Source: Burkholderiales bacterium (GTDB lineage: Bacteria > Pseudomonadota > Gammaproteobacteria > Burkholderiales > Burkholderiaceae). Taken from it: 11,387 nt of DNA. Of this stretch, positions 4,949-11,387 are shown piece by piece; position 1 is the stretch's first letter, and every line of letters begins with the position of its first letter. Position numbers and translations under genes: made by a program. The DNA lies in assembly GCA_947372535.1 (NCBI GenBank), contig CANBUA010000142.1, forward strand, positions 1 through 11,387, read 5' to 3'. A model generated the notes under the pieces. That model was not told where the DNA came from. It searched no databases and worked only from the letters and a program-made list of their open reading frames with translations.

Positions 4949-7360
4949 TCAGATCATCGCGGCGAATTCGGTGGACAGCCACTCGTCGGTGGTATCCGGC
5001 GGCACCCAGTTGCGCGCCCAGGCCGGGAATTGCGAGGCAGGCATGGGTCGGGCGATCAGGTAACCCTGGACTTCGTCGCAAGCCAGGCCGGCCAGCAGCT
5101 TCCAGGACTTGGCGTTCTCGACGCCTTCGGCGACCACGGTCAGGCCCAGGTTGTGGGCCAGGTCCACGGTGGAGCGCACGATCTTGGCATCTTGCAAGTC
5201 GCTTTCCATGTTCATCACGAAGGACTTGTCGATCTTGAGTTCGTCCACCGGCAGGCGCTTGAGGTAGGCGAGCGAAGAATAGCCCGTGCCGAAGTCGTCG
5301 ATGGAGAGCTTCAGGCCCATGGCGTGCAGACGATTGAGCGTGCCCAGTGCGCGCTCGGGGTCGTCCATGATGGCGCTTTCGGTGATCTCCAGGATCAGGG
5401 TGGACGCGTCCACGGCGTGCAAGGACAGCAGCTTTTCCAGCTTGTTGGGCAGCTCCTGGTCCATCAGGTCACGGGTCGAGAGGTTGACCGACAGCTTCAT
5501 GGGCTGGCCATCGGCGGCCAGCAGGCTGGACATCAACGCCGATTGCTCCAACATCCAGGCGGTCAGCACGCGGATGAAACCAGTCTGCTCGGCGAAGGGG
5601 ATGAAGCGCAGCGGCGGCACCAGGCCACGCGTGGGGTGCTCCCAGCGAACCAGCGCTTCGGCACCCACCACCAGGCCGGTGCGCAGGTTGATCTTGGGTT
5701 GCAGGAAGAGGCGCAACTGCTCGTGATCGACCGCATAGCGCAGCTCGCTCAGCAGGGTCAGCGACTCCTCGCTGGTCGAGTCCAGGCCAGGCTGGTAGAC
5801 CACGGTGCCGGACTTGTGCTGCTTGGCCGCGTACATGGCGATCTCGGCGCGGCTCAAGAGCGAGTCCGCTTCCAGACCATGGTCGGGGCAGGAAGCGATG
5901 CCCACGCCCGCGCCCAGGTCCACCGTGTGGTCGTCCAAGGTGATGGGGCGCTCGAAAGATCGCTGCACGCGCTCGGCCACCACTTTGGCGTCTTTCGCAT
6001 CGGCGCGGGCCAGCAGGATGCCGAACTCGTCGCCACTGAGGCGCGCCAGGATGTCGCCCTCGTGCAGGGCTTCTTCTCGCAAACGCTCGGCCACGGCGCG
6101 CAGCAAGCGGTCGCCGAAGCGGTGGCCCAGCACGTCGTTCACATGCTTGAAACGGTCCATGTCCAGCAGCATGATGGCGCAAGGGCTGTCTTCGTTGCGG
6201 GCGCGCAGGATGGCCTGGCGCAGGTCGTGGCGGAACTGCTCGCGGTTGGGCAGGTCGGTCAGCGCATCCTGGTACGCGAGGCGTCGGATCTCGCCTTCGC
6301 GGGCCTGGATCGCCTGGCGCATGGTCTCGAAAGATTGCGCCAGCTCGCCGATCTCATCCTGCGAGGACACGCGCACCTCGGCACCGTAATCGCCGCGTTC
6401 AAGGCGCCGCGCCGAGCCGGTCAGCACGCGCAGCGGCGTGGTGATGCGCCGGGCCGTGAAGTAGCCGCCGATGGCGAACACGCCCAGGCCCACAGCCGAC
6501 AGCAGCAGCAAGGTGAGCTTGAGCTTGCCGTAAGGCGCCAGGGCTTGGTCCACCGACCGAAGCAGCAGGGCCGTGACGGGCGGCTGGCCCGGGGTGCCCG
6601 GCAGCACGACCTGGTGACCGCTGAATTCGCTGCCATCGACGGTCAGGCTCAGGGTGTTGTCCTCGCCGCCGGAAGGGTTCTGCCAGGATGAGGCCAGCAG
6701 TGGCCAGTGCGAGCGCTCGATGGTGCTCTGGTTCACGGACCAGTCGCCCTGAGGCGCGCGCAGCAGCAGCACCACGTCCAGGCCCGAAAGGCCATGCATG
6801 TCCTTGAGCAGCCGGTCGCCGATCGGGAAACCCATGCCCACCCAGCCGATGATGGCCGGCGCACGGACTGGCACGGCCACGATCTGATAAGGCTGGTTGT
6901 CGATGACCTCGACCTGGTTGCTCTGGATGACGCCGCTCTGGCTGAGGCGGGCATAGCGCTGCACGGCGGCCACGAAGTGCTCGGCGTTGGGCACCGTGCT
7001 GGCCTTGAGGTTGAACTGGTCGTCCGTGAAGACGGCGATGCCGGCGTTGATGCGCTCGCCATGGTTGGCCAGCGCGGATTGAAGGGTTTCGCGGTCGCCC
7101 GTGGCGACGGCTGAGCGGAAGCCGTAGTCAGCGGCCAGCACGCGGGTGGCCTGGTCCAGGCTTTCGGTGTTCTGCTGCAGCAGGCGCAGGAAAACGCGTT
7201 CGCCAGTGGCCAATTCGGTGCGGATGGAGGCGCGCGCGTTGTGGTCGACGCTGTCCTCAATGAACCAATAGCTGGCGGCTTGGATGAACACCAGCAAGAC
7301 CAGATAGACCGCGACGATGCGGACTTGCAGTTTCTTGGGGTTCAGGAAGGAGAACGACAT
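4949..7360 (-). CDS. Membrane-bound sensor protein with HAMP, GGDEF and EAL domains (c-di-GMP cyclase/phosphodiesterase)
   Basis: An 803-residue inner-membrane protein that makes and/or degrades cyclic di-GMP. Transmembrane helix 1 is at about 14-34. A periplasmic sensor spans about 35-275 and resembles double Cache-type sensors (GERVFLRLL, RVLAADYGFRSAVATGD). Transmembrane helix 2 is at about 279-301, followed by HAMP (302-355). In the GGDEF domain (about 360-525) the metal Asp 400, FK (404-405), N408, D417 and the signature SGDEF (442-446) are all present. The product-inhibition site reads H433-E-G-D436 instead of RxxD. The EAL domain (about 540-785) has E568 in EAL, N626, E658, D688/D689 in DDFGTGYSS, K709, E745 and Q765. 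This is the full active-site set with the spacing of active phosphodiesterases such as RocR. So both activities are possible, and which one dominates cannot be read from sequence. The start ATG is forced by a stop just upstream; its Shine-Dalgarno sequence is weak. The 77-residue gene follows 25 bases later. Confidence 0.97.
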   Translation of the reverse strand: MSFSFLNPKKLQVRIVAVYLVLLVFIQAASYWFIEDSVDHNARASIRTELATGERVFLRLLQQNTESLDQATRVLAADYGFRSAVATGDRETLQSALANHGERINAGIAVFTDDQFNLKASTVPNAEHFVAAVQRYARLSQSGVIQSNQVEVIDNQPYQIVAVPVRAPAIIGWVGMGFPIGDRLLKDMHGLSGLDVVLLLRAPQGDWSVNQSTIERSHWPLLASSWQNPSGGEDNTLSLTVDGSEFSGHQVVLPGTPGQPPVTALLLRSVDQALAPYGKLKLTLLLLSAVGLGVFAIGGYFTARRITTPLRVLTGSARRLERGDYGAEVRVSSQDEIGELAQSFETMRQAIQAREGEIRRLAYQDALTDLPNREQFRHDLRQAILRARNEDSPCAIMLLDMDRFKHVNDVLGHRFGDRLLRAVAERLREEALHEGDILARLSGDEFGILLARADAKDAKVVAERVQRSFERPITLDDHTVDLGAGVGIASCPDHGLEADSLLSRAEIAMYAAKQHKSGTVVYQPGLDSTSEESLTLLSELRYAVDHEQLRLFLQPKINLRTGLVVGAEALVRWEHPTRGLVPPLRFIPFAEQTGFIRVLTAWMLEQSALMSSLLAADGQPMKLSVNLSTRDLMDQELPNKLEKLLSLHAVDASTLILEITESAIMDDPERALGTLNRLHAMGLKLSIDDFGTGYSSLAYLKRLPVDELKIDKSFVMNMESDLQDAKIVRSTVDLAHNLGLTVVAEGVENAKSWKLLAGLACDEVQGYLIARPMPASQFPAWARNWVPPDTTDEWLSTEFAAMI

Positions 7361-7724
7361 GGATCAGCGGTTGGCGGTGCAGGCTTCGATCAGGACTGAC
7401 GGTTGACGAGGGCAGTCGGAAGGACGGGCAGTGAAGCGCTGGCGTCGGTGCGGTGCCAGACTTGGGATGCCAAAGCCCACCAGCCGGCATCGCTGGGGTG
7501 CGCACCCGTCGTCATCATCGCCGATGCGGCTTCCACTTTCGTGTGAGCAAATGTTTCCCCACCCTCGTTCAGGGGAGGAGCGGCCTTCAACGGCGCAAAA
7601 GGGGTGTTCATGGTCGGGGCCCATCTGATGACGACACACCGTTCATATCGGTCAGCTGGGCGATGGGCTCAAGCCCGGCATCGGTGCAATAAGCCCGCTC
7701 AAGCCTGCCAATTCGTGGCTTGCG
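7361..7724. other. 364-base gap between holA and the GGDEF-EAL gene, no convincing gene
   Basis: This is the only gap over 300 bases in the window. It lies downstream of the holA stop and upstream of the GGDEF-EAL start, so it should hold the end of the leuS-lptE-holA transcript and the promoter of the c-di-GMP gene. I see no strong intrinsic terminator: the best hairpin near the holA end is GGGC-TTGA-GCCC, only 4 base pairs with no T-run. A minus-strand reading frame of 73 codons (7390-7611) has no Shine-Dalgarno sequence and weaker G/C bias at third positions than the neighbouring genes, so I do not call it. A sigma-28-like pattern at 7515-7540 is described in the findings. No tRNA, repeat array or recognisable riboswitch is visible. 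Confidence 0.5.
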
Positions 7725-8801
7725 TCACGCTTTGGCCTGTCGGCTCAGGGTGTTGCACAGCATGAGCGCGAGCCGGCCCAAGGCTTGCCAGGGGTCGCTG
7801 GGCCACTGCGGGTGGGGCAATCCTTTGACGATGCCGTCCACGATGCTGGCCGCCTGAACCAGCCGTGAGGTGGCGGCCACGCTTCGAACCTGGGGCAAAA
7901 CACGCTCGAAGAGGCGCTCGCGCGGCCCCCAGATGCGCAGCTCGCGCATCACCATGGGCAGAGGCCGGCCGGCGTCCAGCGCCTGGCGGCCACGGTGCAG
8001 GCCCAGGATGTCCTCGGCCAGGGCCCAGTGCACCAGCACGGCGGCCTCGCCCTCGGCTTGCAGGCCCTCCAGCATGCGCAGGGCGCGCACGTGGTCGGCG
8101 GCCAGCACGGCTTCGCTGAGTTTGAAGGCGTTGTAGCGCGCCACGTCCACCACGGCCGATTCGATCTGCTCGAAACTCAAGGTGCCGGGCGGGTGCAGCA
8201 GGCCCAGCTTGAGCACCTCCTGGTGGGCGGCCAGCAAATTGCCTTCGACGCGGTCGGCAAAAAAGGCCAGGGTGCGTTGCCCGGCCTGGCCGGGCTCGAC
8301 CTGCTGGCCCTGGGCGCTCAGGCGCTGGGCGATCCACAAAGGCAGGGCCTGGCGCTCGACCGGGTCGCAGCGCATGGTCAGGCCACTGCTGTCCAGGGCG
8401 GTGAACCAGGCGCTCGATTGCTGGGTTTTGTCCAGCCTGGGCAAGGTGACCAGCGTGACCATGCCGTCATGGCTGCGCGCCATCTCGGCGTAGGCCTGCA
8501 GCGCCTTGGAGCCTTCGGTGCCAGGTTTGCCAGAGGGGATGCGGATTTCGATCAGCTGCCGATCACCGAACAGCGACATCGCGCTGCCAGCGGCCAGCAG
8601 GCCGGACCAGTCGAAGTGCTGACCGGCCACGGTGAACACCTGGCGATCACCATAACCGGCCACCTTGGCGGCGGCGCGGATCTGGTCGACGGCTTCCTGC
8701 GCCAGCAAGGGCTCATCGCCGAAGACCGTGTAGACCGGCTTGAAGCCTTGGCTGGCGGCCTGGCCCAGGTGGGTGCCGAGTTGGTCGAGCCGCAGTTGCA
8801 T
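7725..8801 (-). CDS. holA: DNA polymerase III subunit delta (clamp loader)
   Basis: A 358-residue delta subunit of the DNA polymerase III clamp loader, which opens the beta sliding clamp so that it can be loaded on primed DNA. The length is normal (E. coli HolA is 343). The N-terminal AAA+-like domain begins MQLRLDQLGTHL and contains the diagnostic PVYTVFGDEPLLAQEA, near residues 22-37, typical of HolA. As in other delta subunits this lacks a working Walker A. Also characteristic are the central LPLWIAQRL and NLLAAHQEVLKL segments and the C-terminal collar domain with LSEAVLAADHVRALRML. The ATG at 8801 lies 21 bases after the lptE stop, with no strong Shine-Dalgarno sequence, so translation may depend on read-through from lptE. 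It is the third gene of the leuS-lptE-holA run. Confidence 0.96.
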   Translation of the reverse strand: MQLRLDQLGTHLGQAASQGFKPVYTVFGDEPLLAQEAVDQIRAAAKVAGYGDRQVFTVAGQHFDWSGLLAAGSAMSLFGDRQLIEIRIPSGKPGTEGSKALQAYAEMARSHDGMVTLVTLPRLDKTQQSSAWFTALDSSGLTMRCDPVERQALPLWIAQRLSAQGQQVEPGQAGQRTLAFFADRVEGNLLAAHQEVLKLGLLHPPGTLSFEQIESAVVDVARYNAFKLSEAVLAADHVRALRMLEGLQAEGEAAVLVHWALAEDILGLHRGRQALDAGRPLPMVMRELRIWGPRERLFERVLPQVRSVAATSRLVQAASIVDGIVKGLPHPQWPSDPWQALGRLALMLCNTLSRQAKA

Positions 8802-8822
8802 GGGTGGCGATCGGCGGGCGAA

Positions 8823-9434
8823 TCAGGGGGCGGCCAGGCGTTCTGGCGTGATGACGGCCAGGCGGCGCAGCACTTGCGAGACGATGTCCGACTGCATGGC
8901 GCGGTGCAGGGCCTCCGACTCGTTCAGCTTGGCCAGGGCGTCTTTTTCGTTGTAAGTCAGATCGCGCGAGATCAGCAGTTCGGTTGGCGGCAGCAGCACG
9001 CTGCCATCGGCGCGCAGCACCTGAAAGCTCAGGCGCGTGCGCAAGGTCAAGTCACGCACCTGGCCAAAGGCGGTGGACGAGGCGACGACCTGCTGGCGGT
9101 TGTCGGCCAGGGCCTCGAAAATGACGTGGCCGTTCAGCGAAGCGATGTTGGGCGCGCTGGCATTGGCCGCAGGCGGGCCGTTGCTGGCCAATGTGGCGGC
9201 GGCCTGCGCGGTGGTCTCGACCACATCGACACCATTGGCCTCCAGCGCGCGGGCCAGTTCGGTGGCCAGCGGCGAGTTGCCGGCAAAGCCGGTCAAGGTG
9301 ATGGTGCGAAAGGCCAGGTGGGCCCCCTGGCGCAAAGAGAAGCCGCAGCCGCTCAAGGTGGCCGCGCCCAGGGTGGACAGGCCCGTCAGCGAAAGTAGGG
9401 CCTGGCGGTGAAAGGTGCGGCGGTTCATGGGCAT
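8823..9434 (-). CDS. lptE: LPS-assembly lipoprotein LptE
   Basis: A 203-residue outer-membrane lipoprotein. LptE plugs the LptD barrel and takes part in the last step of LPS transport to the cell surface. The N-terminus is a lipoprotein signal with a basic start (MPMNRRTFHRQ), a hydrophobic stretch (12-26) and the lipobox LSGC, giving lipidated Cys 30 followed by GFSLRQG, the usual first motif of mature LptE. The mature part shows the family's alternating beta-strand pattern and a C-terminal stretch LISRDLTYNEKDALAK. Two nearby in-frame ATGs exist, at 9434 and 9428; the second gives MNRRTFHR and may be the true start. An Ala/Asn-rich insert (82-96) is low-complexity. The gene begins 21 bases after the leuS stop and precedes holA, the standard order in Beta- and Gammaproteobacteria. 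Confidence 0.95.
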   Translation of the reverse strand: MPMNRRTFHRQALLSLTGLSTLGAATLSGCGFSLRQGAHLAFRTITLTGFAGNSPLATELARALEANGVDVVETTAQAAATLASNGPPAANASAPNIASLNGHVIFEALADNRQQVVASSTAFGQVRDLTLRTRLSFQVLRADGSVLLPPTELLISRDLTYNEKDALAKLNESEALHRAMQSDIVSQVLRRLAVITPERLAAP

Positions 9435-9455
9435 CTTTGTGTGGAGGTGGCCTGA

Positions 9456-11387
9456 TCAGACCACGATGTTGACGAGGCGGCCAGGCACCACGATGACCTT
9501 CTTGGGCGGCTTGCCTTCGCTGAACCTGGCGAACTCTTCGTTGGCCAGGGCGGCGGCCTCAATGGCGGCCTTGTCGGCCGTGGGGCTGACCTTGATCGAG
9601 CCACGCAGCTTGCCATTGACTTGGAGCATCAGCTCGATCTCGTCCTGCACCAGCGCTTCTTCGACCACGGTGGGCCAAGGCGCGTCCAGCAGGTCGCCCA
9701 TGCCGTCTTGATCGGCGTAGCCCAGGTCTTGCCAGAGCACGTGGGTCAGGTGTGGGCAAGCGGGGTAGAGCCCGCGCAGCAGGACGCCGTAGCCTTCGCG
9801 CAGCACCGCAGCATCGGCTGGCGTCGTGCCCTTGTGGCCTTCCAGCGCGTTGAGCAGCTTCATCGCGCCAGAGGCCACGGTGTTGTACTGCATGCGCTCG
9901 TAGTCGTAGCTGATTTGCTTGAGGATCACGAAGACCTCACGGCGCAGGGCCTTGGCCTCCGCGCTCAACTCACTTTGCACGACGGCACCAGCGGCCTTCA
10001 GGACCTCGGTGTTCTTGGCGCCAAAACCCCACACGCGCTTGACGAAGCGGTGCGCGCCTTCCACACCCGCGTCGTTCCACTCCAGCGTTTGTTCAGGCGG
10101 CGAGGCGAACATCACGAACAGGCGGGCCGTGTCGGCGCCCATGGTGTCGATCAGGGCTTGCGGATCGACGCCATTGTTCTTGGACTTGGACATCGTGGTC
10201 AGCTCGTAATCGAGCACAGTGCCATCGAGCTTGAGCTTGCCGCCGACGATCTGGCCATGCGCATTGCGCTCGACGTCGATCTCGTTTTCCCAGTAGTAGT
10301 TCTTGCCGGCGTTCTCGGGCTTGTGCGAGAAGGCGCCCTTGAGCACCATGCCTTGCGTCAGCAGCTTCTTGAAGGGCTCGCTGACCTTGATCAGCTTGAG
10401 GTCGCGCATGACCTTGGTCCAGAAACGCGCGTACAGCAAGTGCAGGATGGCGTGCTCGATGCCGCCGATGTACTGGTCCATGCCGCCCTGGCCCATCCAG
10501 TAGTCGGTGCGTTCATCGACCATCTGCTGGTGGTTGTCGGCGCAGGTGTAGCGCATGAAGTACCAGCTCGAATCCACGAAGGTGTCCATGGTGTCGGTTT
10601 CGCGCTGGGCGGGCTTTCCGCACTTGGGGCAGCCGACATTGAGGAAGTCCAGTCGCGTCTTGAGCGGGTTGCCGCTGCCATCAGGCACCACGTCCTCGGG
10701 CAGGACGACGGGCAGGTCCCGTTCCGGCACGGGCACGGGGCCGCAGGCATCGCAGTGGATGATGGGGATGGGCGTGCCCCAGTAGCGCTGACGCGAGATG
10801 CCCCAGTCGCGCAGGCGCCAGGTGGTTTTTTTCTCGCCGATGCCTTTGGCGGACAGCAACTCGGCCACTTTGCCCACGGCTTCTTTGTGCGAGAGGCCAT
10901 CGAGCGCGCCGCTGTTGATGCAGGTACCGCGCTGCTTGTCGCCGTAGGACTCTTGCCAGGCGTCCTGGCTGAACGATTCGCCCGCCACCGCGATGACTTG
11001 CTTGATGGCAATGCCGTATTTCTTGGCAAACGCAAAATCGCGCTCATCGTGCGCCGGCACGCCCATCACGGCGCCATCGCCATAGGACATCAGCACGTAG
11101 TTGCCCACCCACACCGCCACCTGCTCGCCTGTCAACGGGTGTGTCACGAACAAGCCCGTGGGCACGCCCTTCTTCTCCTGCGTGGCCAGCTCGGCCTCGG
11201 TGGTGCCGCCGGCCTTGCACTCGTCGATGAAGGCCTGCACGTCAGGCTGCGACGCTGCCGCCTGCACCGCCAGCGGGTGCTCGGGCGCCACGGCGCAGAA
11301 GGTCACGCCCATGATGGTGTCGGCGCGCGTGGTGAACACCCACAACTGGCCGTCATTGATCAACCCGCCATCGGCTGACTTGATGTC
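9456..11387 (-). CDS. leuS: Leucyl-tRNA synthetase, C-terminal three quarters (N-terminus beyond window edge)
   Basis: Class I aminoacyl-tRNA synthetase that attaches leucine to tRNA-Leu and edits mischarged tRNA. 643 codons plus a TGA are visible, with the frame open through the right edge. The visible part starts in the CP1 editing domain: TTRADT (visible residues 19-24) matches the editing threonine motif, E. coli T247-T252, so about 228 residues including the HIGH motif lie outside and the full length should be near 870. The editing aspartate motif VPAHDERD is present. Two Cys pairs (HCDACG and GCPKCG) could bind zinc, as in many bacterial LeuRS. The adenylation motif is TMSKSKNNG, near visible residue 400. 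The anticodon-binding domain and a C-terminal domain ending PGRLVNIVV complete it. It is the first visible gene of the leuS-lptE-holA run. Confidence 0.99.
   Translation of the reverse strand, partial: DIKSADGGLINDGQLWVFTTRADTIMGVTFCAVAPEHPLAVQAAASQPDVQAFIDECKAGGTTEAELATQEKKGVPTGLFVTHPLTGEQVAVWVGNYVLMSYGDGAVMGVPAHDERDFAFAKKYGIAIKQVIAVAGESFSQDAWQESYGDKQRGTCINSGALDGLSHKEAVGKVAELLSAKGIGEKKTTWRLRDWGISRQRYWGTPIPIIHCDACGPVPVPERDLPVVLPEDVVPDGSGNPLKTRLDFLNVGCPKCGKPAQRETDTMDTFVDSSWYFMRYTCADNHQQMVDERTDYWMGQGGMDQYIGGIEHAILHLLYARFWTKVMRDLKLIKVSEPFKKLLTQGMVLKGAFSHKPENAGKNYYWENEIDVERNAHGQIVGGKLKLDGTVLDYELTTMSKSKNNGVDPQALIDTMGADTARLFVMFASPPEQTLEWNDAGVEGAHRFVKRVWGFGAKNTEVLKAAGAVVQSELSAEAKALRREVFVILKQISYDYERMQYNTVASGAMKLLNALEGHKGTTPADAAVLREGYGVLLRGLYPACPHLTHVLWQDLGYADQDGMGDLLDAPWPTVVEEALVQDEIELMLQVNGKLRGSIKVSPTADKAAIEAAALANEEFARFSEGKPPKKVIVVPGRLVNIVV

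Noticed and set aside
5030..6691. Plus-strand open frame of 553 codons antisense to the GGDEF-EAL gene
   Set aside because: It is rich in Gln, His, Gly and Val with no recognisable motif, a typical antisense shadow of a GC-rich gene whose minus-strand frame has full catalytic motifs.
7390..7611. Minus-strand 73-codon frame in the gap between holA and the GGDEF-EAL gene
   Set aside because: It has no Shine-Dalgarno sequence, its G/C share at third positions (about two thirds by my count) is below that of the neighbours, and it has no recognised motif. It remains possible as a lineage-specific small gene but is not supported.
7995..9398. Plus-strand open frame of 467 codons antisense to holA and lptE
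   Set aside because: It crosses two well-identified genes and their spacer and encodes a Gln/Gly/Ala-rich product without domains.
9621..11378. Plus-strand open frame of 585 codons antisense to leuS
   Set aside because: The minus strand encodes unmistakable leucyl-tRNA synthetase with editing and KMSKS-type motifs. The plus-strand product is a compositional shadow.
1..11387. CRISPR arrays, insertion sequences, tRNA or rRNA genes, toxin-antitoxin or defence systems
   Set aside because: I saw no regularly spaced repeats, transposase motifs, terminal inverted repeats, cloverleaf-like segments or known defence proteins on reading both strands. Nearly all bases are accounted for by the called genes.

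Overview
This is a GC-rich chromosomal window with tightly packed genes. It most resembles a betaproteobacterium of the order Burkholderiales (Comamonadaceae or Sphaerotilaceae type). The evidence is the gene order leuS-lptE-holA, the style of the KefF/KefC pair, the orphan ParA-like ATPase, and strong G/C preference at third codon positions. The order-level placement is inferred from recalled protein resemblance, not from a search.

Layout, left to right. Positions 1-2712 (minus strand) hold a probable three-gene unit: a small membrane protein, a KefF-type quinone oxidoreductase, and a KefB/KefC-type cation/proton antiporter that runs off the left edge. Positions 2835-3629 (plus) encode a class-I amidotransferase-like gamma-glutamyl hydrolase that appears to start at TTG. 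It is divergent from the Kef unit and overlaps tail-to-tail with a ParA/MinD-like ATPase at 3617-4240 (minus). A short divergent region separates that ATPase from a thioredoxin-like gene at 4325-4693 (plus). The thioredoxin-like gene shares its TTAA stop with a 77-residue hypothetical protein at 4690-4923 (minus). That small gene lies 25 bases downstream of a large membrane GGDEF-EAL protein at 4949-7360 (minus). A 364-base gap follows, with no convincing gene. Positions 7725-11387 (minus) hold the housekeeping run leuS (partial, right edge), lptE, holA.

How the genes work together. The Kef unit is a potassium-efflux/electrophile-protection module: KefF-type flavoproteins bind and activate Kef antiporters. 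The leuS-lptE-holA run encodes tRNA charging, the outer-membrane LPS-insertion plug, and the replicative clamp-loader delta subunit; it is a conserved gene order rather than a functional pathway. The GGDEF-EAL protein is a c-di-GMP enzyme with an extracytoplasmic sensor. All its recognisable catalytic residues are present, but the product-inhibition I-site looks degenerate.

I see no mobile element, CRISPR array, tRNA, rRNA or toxin-antitoxin pair, and no clear sign of a new defence or biosynthetic system. The main open questions are the uncharacterised small proteins beside the Kef and c-di-GMP genes, the orphan ParA-like ATPase, and the 364-base gap.
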